Assembly (NCBI RefSeq): GCF_014201615.1 | Contig: NZ_JACHEU010000001.1 | Span: 2,003,631-2,067,630, forward strand | Direction: 5' to 3' | DNA: 64,000 nucleotides | Source of the DNA: Aquamicrobium lusatiense | GTDB taxonomy: Bacteria > Pseudomonadota > Alphaproteobacteria > Rhizobiales > Rhizobiaceae | In this document: positions 26,227-34,747 of the stretch, in pieces | Numbering within the stretch: position 1 is the first letter of the stretch | How the letters are laid out: each line of letters begins with the position of its first letter | Position numbers and translations under genes: made by a program | Notes under the pieces: model-generated | Seen by the model: only the letters and a program-made list of their open reading frames with translations | Databases searched by the model: none | What the model was told of the DNA's origin: nothing

Positions 26227-26584
26227 TGCGGTGTCTCCCCGTTTGAGGAGACAATGACAGGTCCGGATTTATTTGGCGCAAAGTACCGAAGAAGACATTG
26301 AGTAAAACATAGATCATTTTAAGAGAAAACAAGAATAAAATAATAAACAAATTTGATTCAAATTTTATCCTTTCTGGCAAAGCATGGGCGCATGTCTGCG
26401 CCTGAAGCGGCAGGGCGCAACTCGCCTGATTTCGTGGGTTTTGCCCGGCGATGGGTGGCGAAGACGTCCACCCGGGAAGCTGAGGTGTGTTAACGTCTGA
26501 TGGGCCCGGCAGGAGTGTCAGCAGGGTTGACCGGCGCAGAAGAAGCCCAATGCGGGAAACCGCTCCCGCTTGACGCGACTATTT
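26227..26584. other. intergenic region, AT-rich near 26280-26370
   Basis: This 358-base region holds no gene. The part nearest the C93 peptidase gene is AT-rich and likely contains its promoter and the palindrome at 26349. Another short inverted repeat, GCGGGA/TCCCGC (26552-26569), lies just past the PilZ stop codon without a T run. Confidence 0.5.
26349..26365. promoter_or_regulatory. 17-base perfect palindrome AAATTTGA-T-TCAAATTT
   Basis: Two 8-base arms are exact reverse complements around a single T. The palindrome lies about 123 bases upstream of the C93 peptidase start on the minus strand. Its centre includes GATTC, a GANTC methylation site. The TTGATTCAA core also occurs at 11087 and 15905. 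It looks like an operator for a dimeric regulator. Confidence 0.45.
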
Positions 26585-27202
26585 TCAGCCGAGTGTCGTG
26601 TTGAATTCCGCGTTCAGGGATTCGGGCCGTTGGACGACGGCGAACTCGATGGCCACCCCATCTTCGAAGTGGCGTACGATCTGGCCGCGCATGGTGCCCA
26701 GCGTGACCTGCACGCCGATCGCCGGCTTGACCTCGATCTCAACCGCGGCACCAGACAGCGACAGGTCGATGATCCGGCAGGGATACTGGCGACCGTCCAT
26801 GAGGCGCAGAACGCTGATCGGGTTGCGCGGCGCGATGCGCTCATGGCGGCGATCTTCCGGCAGATCGAGCTCGTGACGGTTCGCGAGCCATGTGAGCTGG
26901 GCGGCAAGTTTCTCGCGCTTGCGCTCGGAGGCAAGCACGGTCATGGCAAATCCGTCCTGAAAGGTGCGAACGATAATGCCTTCAACGCGGCCGATATGGT
27001 CGATATAAGCGATAATGCGCTCACCCGGCTCGCCGATGCGGTCCGTGCGCAGAGCCATATTGCCGGGCGACATTTCAATGACCTGACAGGGGTGTTCGGA
27101 GCGGTCCTCAAGCATGAAGCGTCCGTAGACCTTGACGCGAACGCGCTGGAAGCTGCGCCTTTCGGCAACAGACGGCGCGAGGACCTTCGCCGCAGAAACC
27201 AT
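26585..27202 (-). CDS. tandem PilZ-domain protein
   Basis: A 205-residue protein with two PilZ-like modules. The second (from about residue 115) has both c-di-GMP-binding motifs: RRHER and DLSLSG. The first (from about residue 15) has RRSFQR but only MSPGNM where D/NxSxxG is expected, so only one domain probably binds the nucleotide. It is cytosolic with no membrane segment. The ATG at 27202 follows GAAGG; a GTG four codons earlier is possible. The PAS-like gene lies upstream on the same strand, about 100 bases away. Confidence 0.85.
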   Translation of the reverse strand: MVSAAKVLAPSVAERRSFQRVRVKVYGRFMLEDRSEHPCQVIEMSPGNMALRTDRIGEPGERIIAYIDHIGRVEGIIVRTFQDGFAMTVLASERKREKLAAQLTWLANRHELDLPEDRRHERIAPRNPISVLRLMDGRQYPCRIIDLSLSGAAVEIEVKPAIGVQVTLGTMRGQIVRHFEDGVAIEFAVVQRPESLNAEFNTTLG

Positions 27203-27305
27203 AACTGCCTTCACCCCACTGGCCGTCCCGCCTTTCGGGCGGATTCCTGACCAGATTATGAATGGGGAAAGTTAACAACCGGCAAACAAGGCATCTGCAG
27301 GGCGC

Positions 27306-27944
27306 TTACTCGTCGCGGCCGCCGTCAAGCACCAGCAGGTGACGTATCCTGCGGGCCTTGCCGTAACCGGCAATGGTGCTGGCCGTGTCGAGATCGACAG
27401 GTGCGAGTTCCGGCGCCTCGATTGCAGGACGCTGAAAGGCTTCGGTTTTCTCGGTAGCGGGGTCCACGACGCGCAGGGCTTCGATGACCGCGTCGTTGAT
27501 GGGATCTGCACCCAGCCAGAATGGCTTGTGCGCGGGGGCTGCGACGCCCAGGCAGCGTGAGCTTCCGATTCCGCTTTCCAGAGGCAGGGCCAGCAGTTCA
27601 AAGGGAAGGGCGCGTCCTGCCTGACTGATTGCCTCGTAACGGATCAATATCACCGCGTGCCTGTCGAACACGTTGTCGAGCAGGCGGGCGACCAGCCTCT
27701 GGTCTTTCGGACGCCAAAGCGAAGGGAAGCTGAAACCTTTCAGTTCCCGCCCATAAGCAGCACACAGCCGTGTTCCCGCCAGGCGGAACACGGCCTCGCC
27801 ACGCGTATCCTTTTCAAGAATAAAAGTATCGGCAAGCAGCTTTTTAATGTCTGCCGGCTCGATCTCCGTGCGCTGTGGCGCAGAACGGTCCCCGCGCAGC
27901 CGATTCCAATAATGGAACAGTGCAATGGATCCTGCGAGTTTCAT
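27306..27944 (-). CDS. PAS_5 (DUF1488-type) domain protein
   Basis: A 212-residue cytosolic protein matching the rhizobial PAS_5 family, small PAS-like sensors of unknown ligand. Landmarks are ALFHYWNRLRGDRSAP at the start, the ADIKKLLADTFILEKD helix-strand and LAGTRLCAAYGRELKG. The C-terminal part is proline-rich and basic (IRHLLVLDGGRDE). No kinase or cyclase output domain is attached. The PAS gene precedes the PilZ gene on the same strand. The PAS_5 assignment is from pattern recall; ignore the alternative DUF label if a profile search disagrees. Confidence 0.75.
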   Translation of the reverse strand: MKLAGSIALFHYWNRLRGDRSAPQRTEIEPADIKKLLADTFILEKDTRGEAVFRLAGTRLCAAYGRELKGFSFPSLWRPKDQRLVARLLDNVFDRHAVILIRYEAISQAGRALPFELLALPLESGIGSSRCLGVAAPAHKPFWLGADPINDAVIEALRVVDPATEKTEAFQRPAIEAPELAPVDLDTASTIAGYGKARRIRHLLVLDGGRDE

Positions 27945-28099
27945 GTTCGCTCCGCTTCGTGCAATCTGAAGTCTGATTGTCCCAACGATGAACAGGAGGA
28001 CATTTCCGACTACCTACATGCGGTGCGGAGCATAAACCGTGCCAGCTTTGAGGCGGCTTGTTCACGGATCGAGGCCGTTAAGGTTAACAAACGGTTTAG

Positions 28100-28246
28100 A
28101 TTGCGGCCACGCATGACATGTGAGACTTTGAATTCATTCCAGAAAACGGCCTGCCGGAAAGCGGCGGCGGTTTTCCAGTCAGAAGTCCAGGGGAGCCCAG
28201 GGGCTCGATCGGCCGTTCAGGACATGTCCTGAACGGCCATTTTTTT
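28100..28246 (+). ncRNA. candidate small RNA ending at an orphan terminator
   Basis: A strong + strand terminator lies at 28211-28245 in the region between divergent genes, with no gene on the + strand before it for over 2.5 kb. Upstream is a potential structured segment with GAAAAC near 28144 able to pair with GTTTTC near 28172. This suggests a short non-coding transcript. The 5' end is not defined; the coordinate given is a guess. Confidence 0.3.
28211..28245 (+). terminator. perfect 28-base palindrome followed by T7
   Basis: The segment 28211-28238 is a perfect palindrome (arms begin GGCCGTTCAGGACA) and is followed by A and seven T. It is a very strong rho-independent terminator on the + strand, in the divergent region between the PAS and rhomboid genes. 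The remaining 27945-28354 sequence has no gene that I can support. Confidence 0.8.
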
Positions 28247-28354
28247 GATTCGATTCGCCTGTTTCAGAAGTCCCGTCCGCGCTGTGGCGACGATTCGCCG
28301 TTTGGAAAAAGCCGGTGTGTCGCCTACATCGCATCTCTCAAACAGGACGATATC

Positions 28355-29077
28355 ATGAGCCAGCCCGAGCCCTACATGCCGACGCAGCCTGCGATGCAGC
28401 GCCGCGAGCCGATGTTCAACCTGCCGGGCATCGTGATTGCGCTTCTGGTGCTCTGCACCGGCATACATGTGCTGCGCACCTATGTTCTGACCGCCGAGCA
28501 GGATTTCGAGCTGATCATCCGCGCCGCATTCGTGCCGATCCGCTATTCCGGTGACTATGTGCTGGATGTCTATGCGTTCTCCAGCCCCTTCACCTATGCG
28601 CTGCTGCACGGAAGCTTCGCGCACCTTGCCGTCAACATGGTCTGGATGGCGGCGTTCGGCGCACCGCTCGCCAACCGGCTGGGGGCAGTGCGCTTCGCGA
28701 TCTTTTTCGCGGTGACAAGCCTCGCGGCCGCTTTCTTCTTCTATGCGATCCACCCGCTGGGGCAGAACCCGCTTGTCGGCGCTTCCGGCGCCATTTCCGG
28801 CATGATGGGCGCTGCCGCGCGCTTCGCCTTCCGCATCGACCGTTCTTCAGGCAAGGGCGCCTTTGCCGGCGATCCGCTGCCGATGGGCGAAATCGTGCGC
28901 TCGCGCAGCGTCGTGACCTTTCTGGCGGTGTGGATGGTCATAAATCTCGTCACCGGCCTTGCCGGGTTCGTTCCGGGCGAGGAATCCCAGATCGCATGGG
29001 AAGCGCATATCGGCGGTTTTCTGGCCGGTTTCTTTGGGCTGCGTCTTTTCGAGGCAGGTCCGCGCCGTCGCTTCTGA
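28355..29077 (+). CDS. rhomboid family intramembrane serine protease
   Basis: A 240-residue polytopic inner-membrane protease. The catalytic Ser is in GASGAISGMMG near residue 142 and the His in AHIGGFLAGFF near 217. The oxyanion-helper motif GSFAHLAVNMVWM is near residue 90. About six hydrophobic segments fit a basic rhomboid. A cytosolic N-terminal tail of about 25 residues precedes the first segment. Substrates are unknown. It lies 109 bases before the CBS-domain gene on the same strand. Confidence 0.93.
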   Translation: MSQPEPYMPTQPAMQRREPMFNLPGIVIALLVLCTGIHVLRTYVLTAEQDFELIIRAAFVPIRYSGDYVLDVYAFSSPFTYALLHGSFAHLAVNMVWMAAFGAPLANRLGAVRFAIFFAVTSLAAAFFFYAIHPLGQNPLVGASGAISGMMGAAARFAFRIDRSSGKGAFAGDPLPMGEIVRSRSVVTFLAVWMVINLVTGLAGFVPGEESQIAWEAHIGGFLAGFFGLRLFEAGPRRRF

Positions 29078-29185
29078 CCGGTTGTGTCTCCACGGAAGCT
29101 TGAAAAGCTGGCGGGCCGGGCGCACCATGTCCCTGCGAACGTCATGGCCGGAGGAGCGGTCCGGCCGAACGCAGAGGAGGACGCA

Positions 29186-29617
29186 ATGACGGTTAAAGCT
29201 ATTCTCGCCCAGAAGGGGCACGACGTTTTGACGCTCGGGCCTGACGAAAAGCTCGCCGAGGCGATCCACAAACTCGCGGCACACCGCGTGGGTGCGCTGG
29301 TCGTCACCAATGAGGAGGGCCGCATCGTCGGCATCATCTCCGAGCGGGATATCGTACGTGTCATGGCCGCCCATGGAGCTTCGGCGCTCGACATGGGCGT
29401 CCGGGACGGCATGACGGCTAAAGTAAAAATCTGCCACGAGCACCACACCATCACCGAAGTCATGGAAGTCATGACGGCGGGCCGCTTCCGCCACCTTCCC
29501 GTTGAAAAGGATGGCAGGCTGGACGGCATTATTTCCATCGGTGACGTGGTGAAGCGACGCATAGAGGATGCGGAGCGCGAGGCCGAGGAGATCAAGGCCT
29601 ATATCGCCACCGCATAG
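29186..29617 (+). CDS. tandem CBS-domain protein
   Basis: A 143-residue cytosolic protein composed of two CBS domains forming one Bateman module. CBS1 shows DEKLAEAIHKLAAHRVGALVV and GIISERDIVRVM; CBS2 shows HTITEVMEVMTAGRFRHLPV and GIISIGDVVKRRI. Such proteins bind adenine nucleotides and act as sensors. GGAGG lies five bases before the ATG at 29186, so the longer in-frame extension from 29084 is not the start. No partner domain or channel is adjacent. Confidence 0.92.
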   Translation: MTVKAILAQKGHDVLTLGPDEKLAEAIHKLAAHRVGALVVTNEEGRIVGIISERDIVRVMAAHGASALDMGVRDGMTAKVKICHEHHTITEVMEVMTAGRFRHLPVEKDGRLDGIISIGDVVKRRIEDAEREAEEIKAYIATA

Positions 29618-29654
29618 GAGGCTTGCCAGAGCCTTCCAGAGTTTAGCTCGAAAA

Positions 29655-29697
29655 CTGCCAGAGCCGGCTTTATGCCGGCTTTGTGCTTGTCTGGCAG
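29655..29697. repeat. nested inverted repeats between CBS gene and gatB
   Basis: CTGCCAGA (29655-29662) pairs with TCTGGCAG (29690-29697) and, inside it, GCCGGC occurs at 29663-29668 and 29674-29679. The inner arms form a short GC-rich hairpin followed by TTTGTGCTTG, so it may terminate the CBS transcript just before the gatB promoter. Confidence 0.5.
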
Positions 29698-29703
29698 CCG
29701 GGT

Positions 29704-29732
29704 TTGCAATAGCCAAGCGATACGATCTATAT
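29704..29732 (+). promoter_or_regulatory. putative gatB promoter
   Basis: TTGCAA (29704-29709) and CTATAT (29727-29732) are separated by exactly 17 bases, a good fit to the rhizobial housekeeping promoter. The start site would be about 47 bases before the gatB ATG. Confidence 0.5.
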
Positions 29733-29785
29733 CCGCCGGGTAAGCAAGCCTATTCCGGCATATCCGAAAAGACGACAGGCCGCAC

Positions 29786-31285
29786 ATGACCCTCGTAGAC
29801 ACCCGCACGCCCGACGCAAAACGCCTTATTCCCGGCGCAACCGGAGACTGGGAGGTCGTCATCGGCATGGAAGTCCATGCGCAGGTGACGTCGCAGTCGA
29901 AGCTTTTTTCCGGCGCTTCCACGGCGTTCGGCGCCGCGCCCAACGCCAATGTGTCGCTGGTCGATGCGGCCATGCCCGGCATGCTGCCGGTGATCAACGA
30001 GGAGTGCGTGAAGCAGGCGATCCGCACCGGCCTTGGCCTGAAGGCGCAGATCAACCTGAAGTCCGTCTTCGACCGCAAGAACTATTTCTATCCCGACCTG
30101 CCGCAGGGCTACCAGATCTCGCAGTTCAAGCAGCCCATCGTCGGCGAAGGCCAGATCATCGTCTCGGTCGGGCCTGATAAGAAGGGCGAGTTCGAGGACA
30201 TCGAGATCGGCATCGAGCGTCTGCATCTGGAACAGGATGCGGGCAAGTCGATGCACGACCAGCATCCCACCATGTCCTATGTCGACCTGAACCGTTCCGG
30301 CGTGGCGCTGATGGAGATCGTGTCGAAGCCCGACATGCGCTCGTCCGACGAGGCGAAGGCCTATCTGACCAAGCTGCGCACCATCGTGCGCTACCTCGGC
30401 ACCTGCGACGGCAACATGGATGAAGGCTCCATGCGCGCCGACGTGAATGTTTCGGTGCGCCGTCCGGGCGAAGGGTTCGGCACGCGCTGCGAGATCAAGA
30501 ACGTCAATTCGATCCGCTTCGTCGGTCAGGCCATCGAATATGAAGCGCGCCGCCAGATCGCTATTCTGGAAGATGGCGGCAAGATCGATCAGGAAACCCG
30601 CCTGTTCGATGCCAACAAGGGCGAGACCCGGTCCATGCGCTCGAAGGAAGAGGCGCATGACTACCGCTACTTCCCCGATCCGGATCTTTTGCCGCTGGAG
30701 TTCGATCAGGCTTATGTCGATGCGCTGGCGGTCGATCTGCCGGAACTGCCCGACGACAAGAAGACGCGGCTGATCGAAAAGCTCGGCCTGTCGGCCTACG
30801 ATGCCTCGATCCTCGTCTCCGAAAAGGCGATCGCCGACTATTTCGAGCAGGTCGTGGTTGGACGCGACGGCAAGCTGGCCGCCAACTGGGTCATCAACGA
30901 CCTGCTGGGCGCCCTCAACAAAGCCGGCAAAGCCATTGAAGAGACTCCGGTTTCGCCCGATCAGCTGGGCGCCATCCTCGACCTGATCAGGGAAGGCACC
31001 ATCTCCGGCAAGATCGCCAAGGATCTGTTCGAGATCGTCTGGAACGAAGGCGGCGATCCGCGCGCGGTGGTGGAACAGCGCGGCATGAAGCAGGTTACCG
31101 ATACCGACGCCATCGAGAAGGCTGTGGACGAGATCATCGCCGCCAATCCCGACAAGGTCGAGCAGGCGAAGGCCAAGCCGACGCTGGCCGGCTGGTTCGT
31201 CGGTCAGGTGATGAAGGCGACCGGCGGCAAGGCCAATCCGCAGGCCGTCAACGATCTGATCAAGGCAAAACTGGGCCTCGAATAG
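29786..31285 (+). CDS. gatB: Asp-tRNA(Asn)/Glu-tRNA(Gln) amidotransferase subunit B
   Basis: GatB (499 aa) binds and positions misacylated Glu-tRNA(Gln) or Asp-tRNA(Asn) and activates it with ATP for amidation by GatA. The start [13 protein letters not shown], the central [11 protein letters not shown] and the signature [15 protein letters not shown] are diagnostic. The C-terminal part is the tRNA-binding YqeY-like tail ([15 protein letters not shown]). gatC and gatA are not adjacent here. The next gene, a GNAT acetyltransferase, begins at the base right after the stop codon. Confidence 0.97.
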   Translation: MTLVDTRTPDAKRLIPGATGDWEVVIGMEVHAQVTSQSKLFSGASTAFGAAPNANVSLVDAAMPGMLPVINEECVKQAIRTGLGLKAQINLKSVFDRKNYFYPDLPQGYQISQFKQPIVGEGQIIVSVGPDKKGEFEDIEIGIERLHLEQDAGKSMHDQHPTMSYVDLNRSGVALMEIVSKPDMRSSDEAKAYLTKLRTIVRYLGTCDGNMDEGSMRADVNVSVRRPGEGFGTRCEIKNVNSIRFVGQAIEYEARRQIAILEDGGKIDQETRLFDANKGETRSMRSKEEAHDYRYFPDPDLLPLEFDQAYVDALAVDLPELPDDKKTRLIEKLGLSAYDASILVSEKAIADYFEQVVVGRDGKLAANWVINDLLGALNKAGKAIEETPVSPDQLGAILDLIREGTISGKIAKDLFEIVWNEGGDPRAVVEQRGMKQVTDTDAIEKAVDEIIAANPDKVEQAKAKPTLAGWFVGQVMKATGGKANPQAVNDLIKAKLGLE

Positions 31286-31768
31286 ATGTTCATCCGCACC
31301 GCCGGAGAACGCGACCTGGAGGCGATCAAGGCGCTTCTGGCTGAAACCTGGCACGCCACCTACGATGCCATCTACGGCCGGAAGCGTGTGAACGAGATCA
31401 CCGCCGAATGGCATTCGATGGCTGCGCTGAGGACGCGCCTGACGCACCCGCACTCCGAATTCCTTGTCGCCGATGACGGCAAGGCCATCGCCGGGATGGC
31501 ATTCGCCGCTTCTGTAGATGAGGGCAGGGTGGTGTGGCTGCGTCAGCTCTACGTGCTGCCCGCACAGCAGAGACGCGGCATCGGCGCCATGTTGCTCGAC
31601 GAGGTGTCCGAGAGCTTCCCCGAGGCCAGCCTGATCCGGCTTGAGGTCGAAGCGGAAAACCTGAACGCAATCGGGTTTTACCGCGCACAGGGCTTTATCG
31701 TGTCGGATGCCGCTGAAACGACGCAGGATGAGGTTTCGGTCGTGGTGATGGAAAAAGCGCTCGCCTGA
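31286..31768 (+). CDS. GNAT family N-acetyltransferase
   Basis: A 160-residue acetyltransferase starting immediately after the gatB stop codon, so translational coupling is likely. The acetyl-CoA-binding stretch is VVWLRQLYVLPAQQRRGIGAMLLDE (the QRRGIG segment is the Q/RxxGxG/A motif), followed by NLNAIGFYRAQGF. The substrate is unknown; RimI-type ribosomal or protein N-terminal acetylation is a possibility only. Confidence 0.88.
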   Translation: MFIRTAGERDLEAIKALLAETWHATYDAIYGRKRVNEITAEWHSMAALRTRLTHPHSEFLVADDGKAIAGMAFAASVDEGRVVWLRQLYVLPAQQRRGIGAMLLDEVSESFPEASLIRLEVEAENLNAIGFYRAQGFIVSDAAETTQDEVSVVVMEKALA

Positions 31769-31779
31769 TCAGCGAGCGC
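31757..31779. repeat. hairpin over the acetyltransferase stop codon
   Basis: GCGCTCGC (31757-31764) and GCGAGCGC (31772-31779) form a perfect 8-bp stem around a 7-base loop containing the stop codon. There is no T run. It sits between convergent genes (GNAT and panC). Confidence 0.4.
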
Positions 31780-31809
31780 CGATATTGCCGTGCCGATGGA
31801 CGGCAACGC

Positions 31810-32664
31810 TCAAGCCACCGCGGCAATTTCCACATTGTCGATCAGCCGCGTGCTGCCAAGCCATGCGGCAACGAGCAGCCGCCCCTCGGCTGAAGGCTGC
31901 CATGGTCCCAGCGAACCGCTTTCGCGCGCCGCTACATAGTCCACGCTTCTGAAACCCGCATCCAGCAGGGCCTGCCCGGCTTTCGCTGCTTCCTGCTCTG
32001 GATCGGCTCCGCGCGAAATCGCGCTGGATGCCGTGCGCAGGATGACGTTGAGCTTGCGGGCGGTGGTGAGCTGTGCCTCATCCAGATAAGCGTTGCGCGA
32101 GGACATGGCGAGGCCGTGCTCATCGCGAACCGTCGGCGCGCCGATGATCTCGACGGGAATGTCGAGGTCACGGCACAGTTGCTGCACCACGCATAGCTGC
32201 TGATAATCCTTCTGGCCGAACACGGCGCAATCGGGTGCGGCCTGCAGCAGGAGCTTTGTGACGACCGTTGCCACGCCCTCGAAGAAGTGCGGGCGAAAGT
32301 CCGTTTCCAGTCCGGCGGAAGGCCCCGCTACCGACACTTTGGTCGCAAAGCCGGCCGGATAGATTTCGGCAGGCGTGGGCGTGAAGGCAAGCTGCACGCC
32401 GACTTCCGCCAGCCGCTCGATATCCCGCTCAAGCTGGCGCGGATATTTGTCGAGGTCTTCTGTCGGTGCGAACTGCGCGGGATTGACGAAAATCGACACG
32501 ATGCAGCGATCGGCGCGCGAGAGCGCCTCGCGCATCAGCGAAAGATGCCCCTCATGCAGTGCGCCCATGGTCGGCACCATGGCGACGCTCAGCCCCTGCC
32601 GGCGCCAGTCTTTCACCTGCGCGCGCAGATCCGCGATGGTCGGTGAAATATGCGGTCCGCTCAT
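31810..32664 (-). CDS. panC: pantoate-beta-alanine ligase
   Basis: Pantothenate synthetase (284 aa) joins pantoate and beta-alanine with ATP. The nucleotide-binding MGALHEGHLSLMREA (HxGH motif), the FGQKDYQQLCVV segment and MSSRNAYL (KMSKS-like) are all present. The ATG at 32664 lies one base after the panB stop codon, so panB and panC form a tight operon. A longer frame to 32739 overlaps panB and has no family support. Confidence 0.97.
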   Translation of the reverse strand: MSGPHISPTIADLRAQVKDWRRQGLSVAMVPTMGALHEGHLSLMREALSRADRCIVSIFVNPAQFAPTEDLDKYPRQLERDIERLAEVGVQLAFTPTPAEIYPAGFATKVSVAGPSAGLETDFRPHFFEGVATVVTKLLLQAAPDCAVFGQKDYQQLCVVQQLCRDLDIPVEIIGAPTVRDEHGLAMSSRNAYLDEAQLTTARKLNVILRTASSAISRGADPEQEAAKAGQALLDAGFRSVDYVAARESGSLGPWQPSAEGRLLVAAWLGSTRLIDNVEIAAVA

Positions 32665-32665
32665 G

Positions 32666-33499
32666 TCAGCCCTTCGGTGTCTGCTTGCGGAACACATGGT
32701 CCGCAGTCGGGAAGGCGCGGGCGCGTACTTCGGCCGCATAGCTCATAGCCGCCTTGGCAACCTCGTTGCGCAGATCGGCATATTCCTTGACGAATTTCGG
32801 AACCCGGTCGATGGTCAGACCAATGGCGTCGTCGATCACCAGCACCTGCCCGTCGCAGGCCGCACTTGCTCCGATGCCGATGGTCGGGATCGAGAGAATC
32901 CGCGTGATTTCTGCGGCAAGAGGCTCAATCGTGCCCTCGATCACCACGGAAAACGCGCCGGCCTGTTCAACCGCGCGCGCATCCGCCAAAAGCTTTGCCG
33001 CACTTTCGTCGGTCCTGCCCTTGATCTTGTAACCGCCTTCTTTCTCGACGGACTGGGGCTGCAGACCGATATGGCCCATCACCGGAATGCCGGCCTTGAC
33101 GATAGCGGCGATTCGGTCGGCCATGTCCATGCCGCCTTCCAGCTTCACGGCATGGCAATGCGTTTCCTCGAAAATCCGCTTGGCACAGGCCAGCGCCTGT
33201 TCGGCCGAATCTTCGTAGCTGCCGGCTGGCATGTCCACCACCACGCAGGCATTGCGCACCCCGCGCATGACGGCCTGCCCATGCAGGATCATCATGTCCA
33301 TGGTGGCGCCAAGCGTGTTTTCATGGCCGTGCAGAACCATGGCCACGCTGTCGCCGACCAGCAGCAGATCGACATGCGGGTCCAGAAGCTTTGCGACCGG
33401 ATAGGTATAGGCAGTGAGGCACACCACCGGTTCGCCGCCCTTGGCGGAGCGGATCGCCTCGGTTCTGGCGTGCGATTGCGCCGACAAGACAGGTGCCAT
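32666..33499 (-). CDS. panB: 3-methyl-2-oxobutanoate hydroxymethyltransferase
   Basis: Ketopantoate hydroxymethyltransferase (277 aa) adds a one-carbon unit from 5,10-methylene-THF to 2-oxoisovalerate, the first step of pantothenate synthesis. Landmarks are [15 protein letters not shown], the metal-binding [11 protein letters not shown] and the VKLEGG strand with [14 protein letters not shown] lies four bases before the ATG at 33499. First gene of panBC, divergent from the NDUFA12-type gene. Confidence 0.97.
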   Translation of the reverse strand: MAPVLSAQSHARTEAIRSAKGGEPVVCLTAYTYPVAKLLDPHVDLLLVGDSVAMVLHGHENTLGATMDMMILHGQAVMRGVRNACVVVDMPAGSYEDSAEQALACAKRIFEETHCHAVKLEGGMDMADRIAAIVKAGIPVMGHIGLQPQSVEKEGGYKIKGRTDESAAKLLADARAVEQAGAFSVVIEGTIEPLAAEITRILSIPTIGIGASAACDGQVLVIDDAIGLTIDRVPKFVKEYADLRNEVAKAAMSYAAEVRARAFPTADHVFRKQTPKG

Positions 33500-33678
33500 T
33501 CTCTCCCTCCGGTATTTTGCCGCATGGCCCCGATGGGCTGGCAGCATTAGAAATATGACAGGGGCTTGGCAAGGCGCATTGTGCACCGCAATAGCAAAAG
33601 GCTTGCCCAAAACGCTTGTCATTGCCATATGGCAGGGTCATAAGCAGCGGGCAGGCGGTTTTGCCCGGCGAGGATTGG

Positions 33679-34077
33679 ATGAAAAAGTTTCTCCTGCAGA
33701 TTTTCACCTGGTGGAACGGCCAGACGCTGAACACGCGCTTCTATACGTGGCGCAAGGGCAAGCGCGTCGGTGAAGACGAATTCGGCAACGTCTATTACGA
33801 AGGCGGGGTCAATTCGGAAGGGCGCACGCGCCGCTGGGTCATTTTCAACGGCTATTCGGAAGCCTCGGCCATTCCGCCGGGCTGGCATGGCTGGATCCAT
33901 CACCGCGTTGACGTTCCGCCGGTCAGGGAAGACTACAAGCCCCGCGACTGGCAGAAGCCGCACCACGCGAATCTGACGGGAACGCCGGCGGCCTATCGTC
34001 CGAAGGGCTCGATTCTCGGCACAGGCCATCGTCCGCAGGTTACCGGCGATTATGACGCCTGGACGCCGGGCGCCTGA
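33679..34077 (+). CDS. NDUFA12-family complex I accessory subunit
   Basis: A 132-residue protein of the NDUFA12/B17.2 family, a peripheral subunit of respiratory complex I (NADH:ubiquinone oxidoreductase) that alphaproteobacteria share with mitochondria. The core shows TLNTRFYTWRKGKRVGEDE, GNVYYEG and PPGWHGWIHH, followed by a basic/proline tail (AYRPKG). No signal peptide is present, fitting the cytoplasmic face. It is not linked to the nuo operon here. The ATG at 33679 starts the family N-terminus. Confidence 0.93.
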   Translation: MKKFLLQIFTWWNGQTLNTRFYTWRKGKRVGEDEFGNVYYEGGVNSEGRTRRWVIFNGYSEASAIPPGWHGWIHHRVDVPPVREDYKPRDWQKPHHANLTGTPAAYRPKGSILGTGHRPQVTGDYDAWTPGA

Positions 34078-34191
34078 GGAATCCAGTGCTGCGTGGCTTT
34101 TGTTGCCACATTTTGTGTTTAGCTGGTTGCCTCATCCGCAACGCCCGCTAGCGTTTCGAATCATCGCTGGCGCAACAATCGGTGTTTTTGC

Positions 34192-34635
34192 ATGAGGGAA
34201 TTCGGCCGTATCTGGCAAAGCGCTGCGGCGTCGGTCATCGCCGCCTGCGCATTTTCGGCACCGCTTCATGCTGCCGAATCCACGGTCGCAGAGCGCGTGA
34301 ACAACGCAGTTGCCGAGTTCGCAGGGCTAGACAAGATCACTGGCCGCATCATCACCTTCGATGTCTACATCGACGAGACCGTCCAGTTCGGCGCGCTGCA
34401 GGTCACGCCGCGCGTCTGCTATTCCCGCCCGGGTGCTGAAGCTCCGAAGACGGATTCTTTCGTCGAGGTCGATGAAATCACGCTGGATCGCAAGATCAGG
34501 CGCATCTTCACCGGCTGGATGTTTGCCGAAAGCCCGGGCCTCAACGCCGTGGAACACGCCGTCTATGACGTGTGGCTGAAGGACTGCAAGCAGAAGTCCG
34601 ACGTTCCGGCCCCGGACGCTGCAGGAACGAACTGA
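34192..34635 (+). CDS. DUF2155 exported protein
   Basis: A 147-residue exported protein with a signal peptide (cleavage after about LHAAES), matching DUF2155 in alphaproteobacteria. Landmarks are ITGRIITFDVYIDETVQFG and the strand RIFTGWMFAESPGLNAVEHAVYDVWL, ending KDCK. A pair of cysteines (RVCYSRP, KDCK) may form a disulfide. It commonly follows the NDUFA12-type gene, as here; a periplasmic partner role has not been shown. Confidence 0.88.
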   Translation: MREFGRIWQSAAASVIAACAFSAPLHAAESTVAERVNNAVAEFAGLDKITGRIITFDVYIDETVQFGALQVTPRVCYSRPGAEAPKTDSFVEVDEITLDRKIRRIFTGWMFAESPGLNAVEHAVYDVWLKDCKQKSDVPAPDAAGTN

Positions 34636-34690
34636 AGCTGAGCCTTAAAGCGTGTCGTGACCGTCAGGACCGCTCCCCGCGCTTGGAGTT

Positions 34691-34724
34691 CCTGTTTTCA
34701 CGGATGCCGTTGTCCCGAAACAGG
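34691..34724. repeat. possible rhizobial intergenic palindromic element
   Basis: CCTGTTT (34691-34697) pairs with AAACAGG (34718-34724). The region (34640-34747) resembles, in the GTTGTCCCGAAACAGG stretch, the short palindromic elements scattered between genes in rhizobial genomes. This is pattern recall, not a search. Confidence 0.3.
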
Positions 34725-34747
34725 TTCCGACTTCAGGTCGACAGGCC

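Noticed and set aside
29750..31453. Long open frame (567 aa) on the - strand antisense to gatB
   Set aside because: It is a shadow of gatB with the biased composition of antisense frames.
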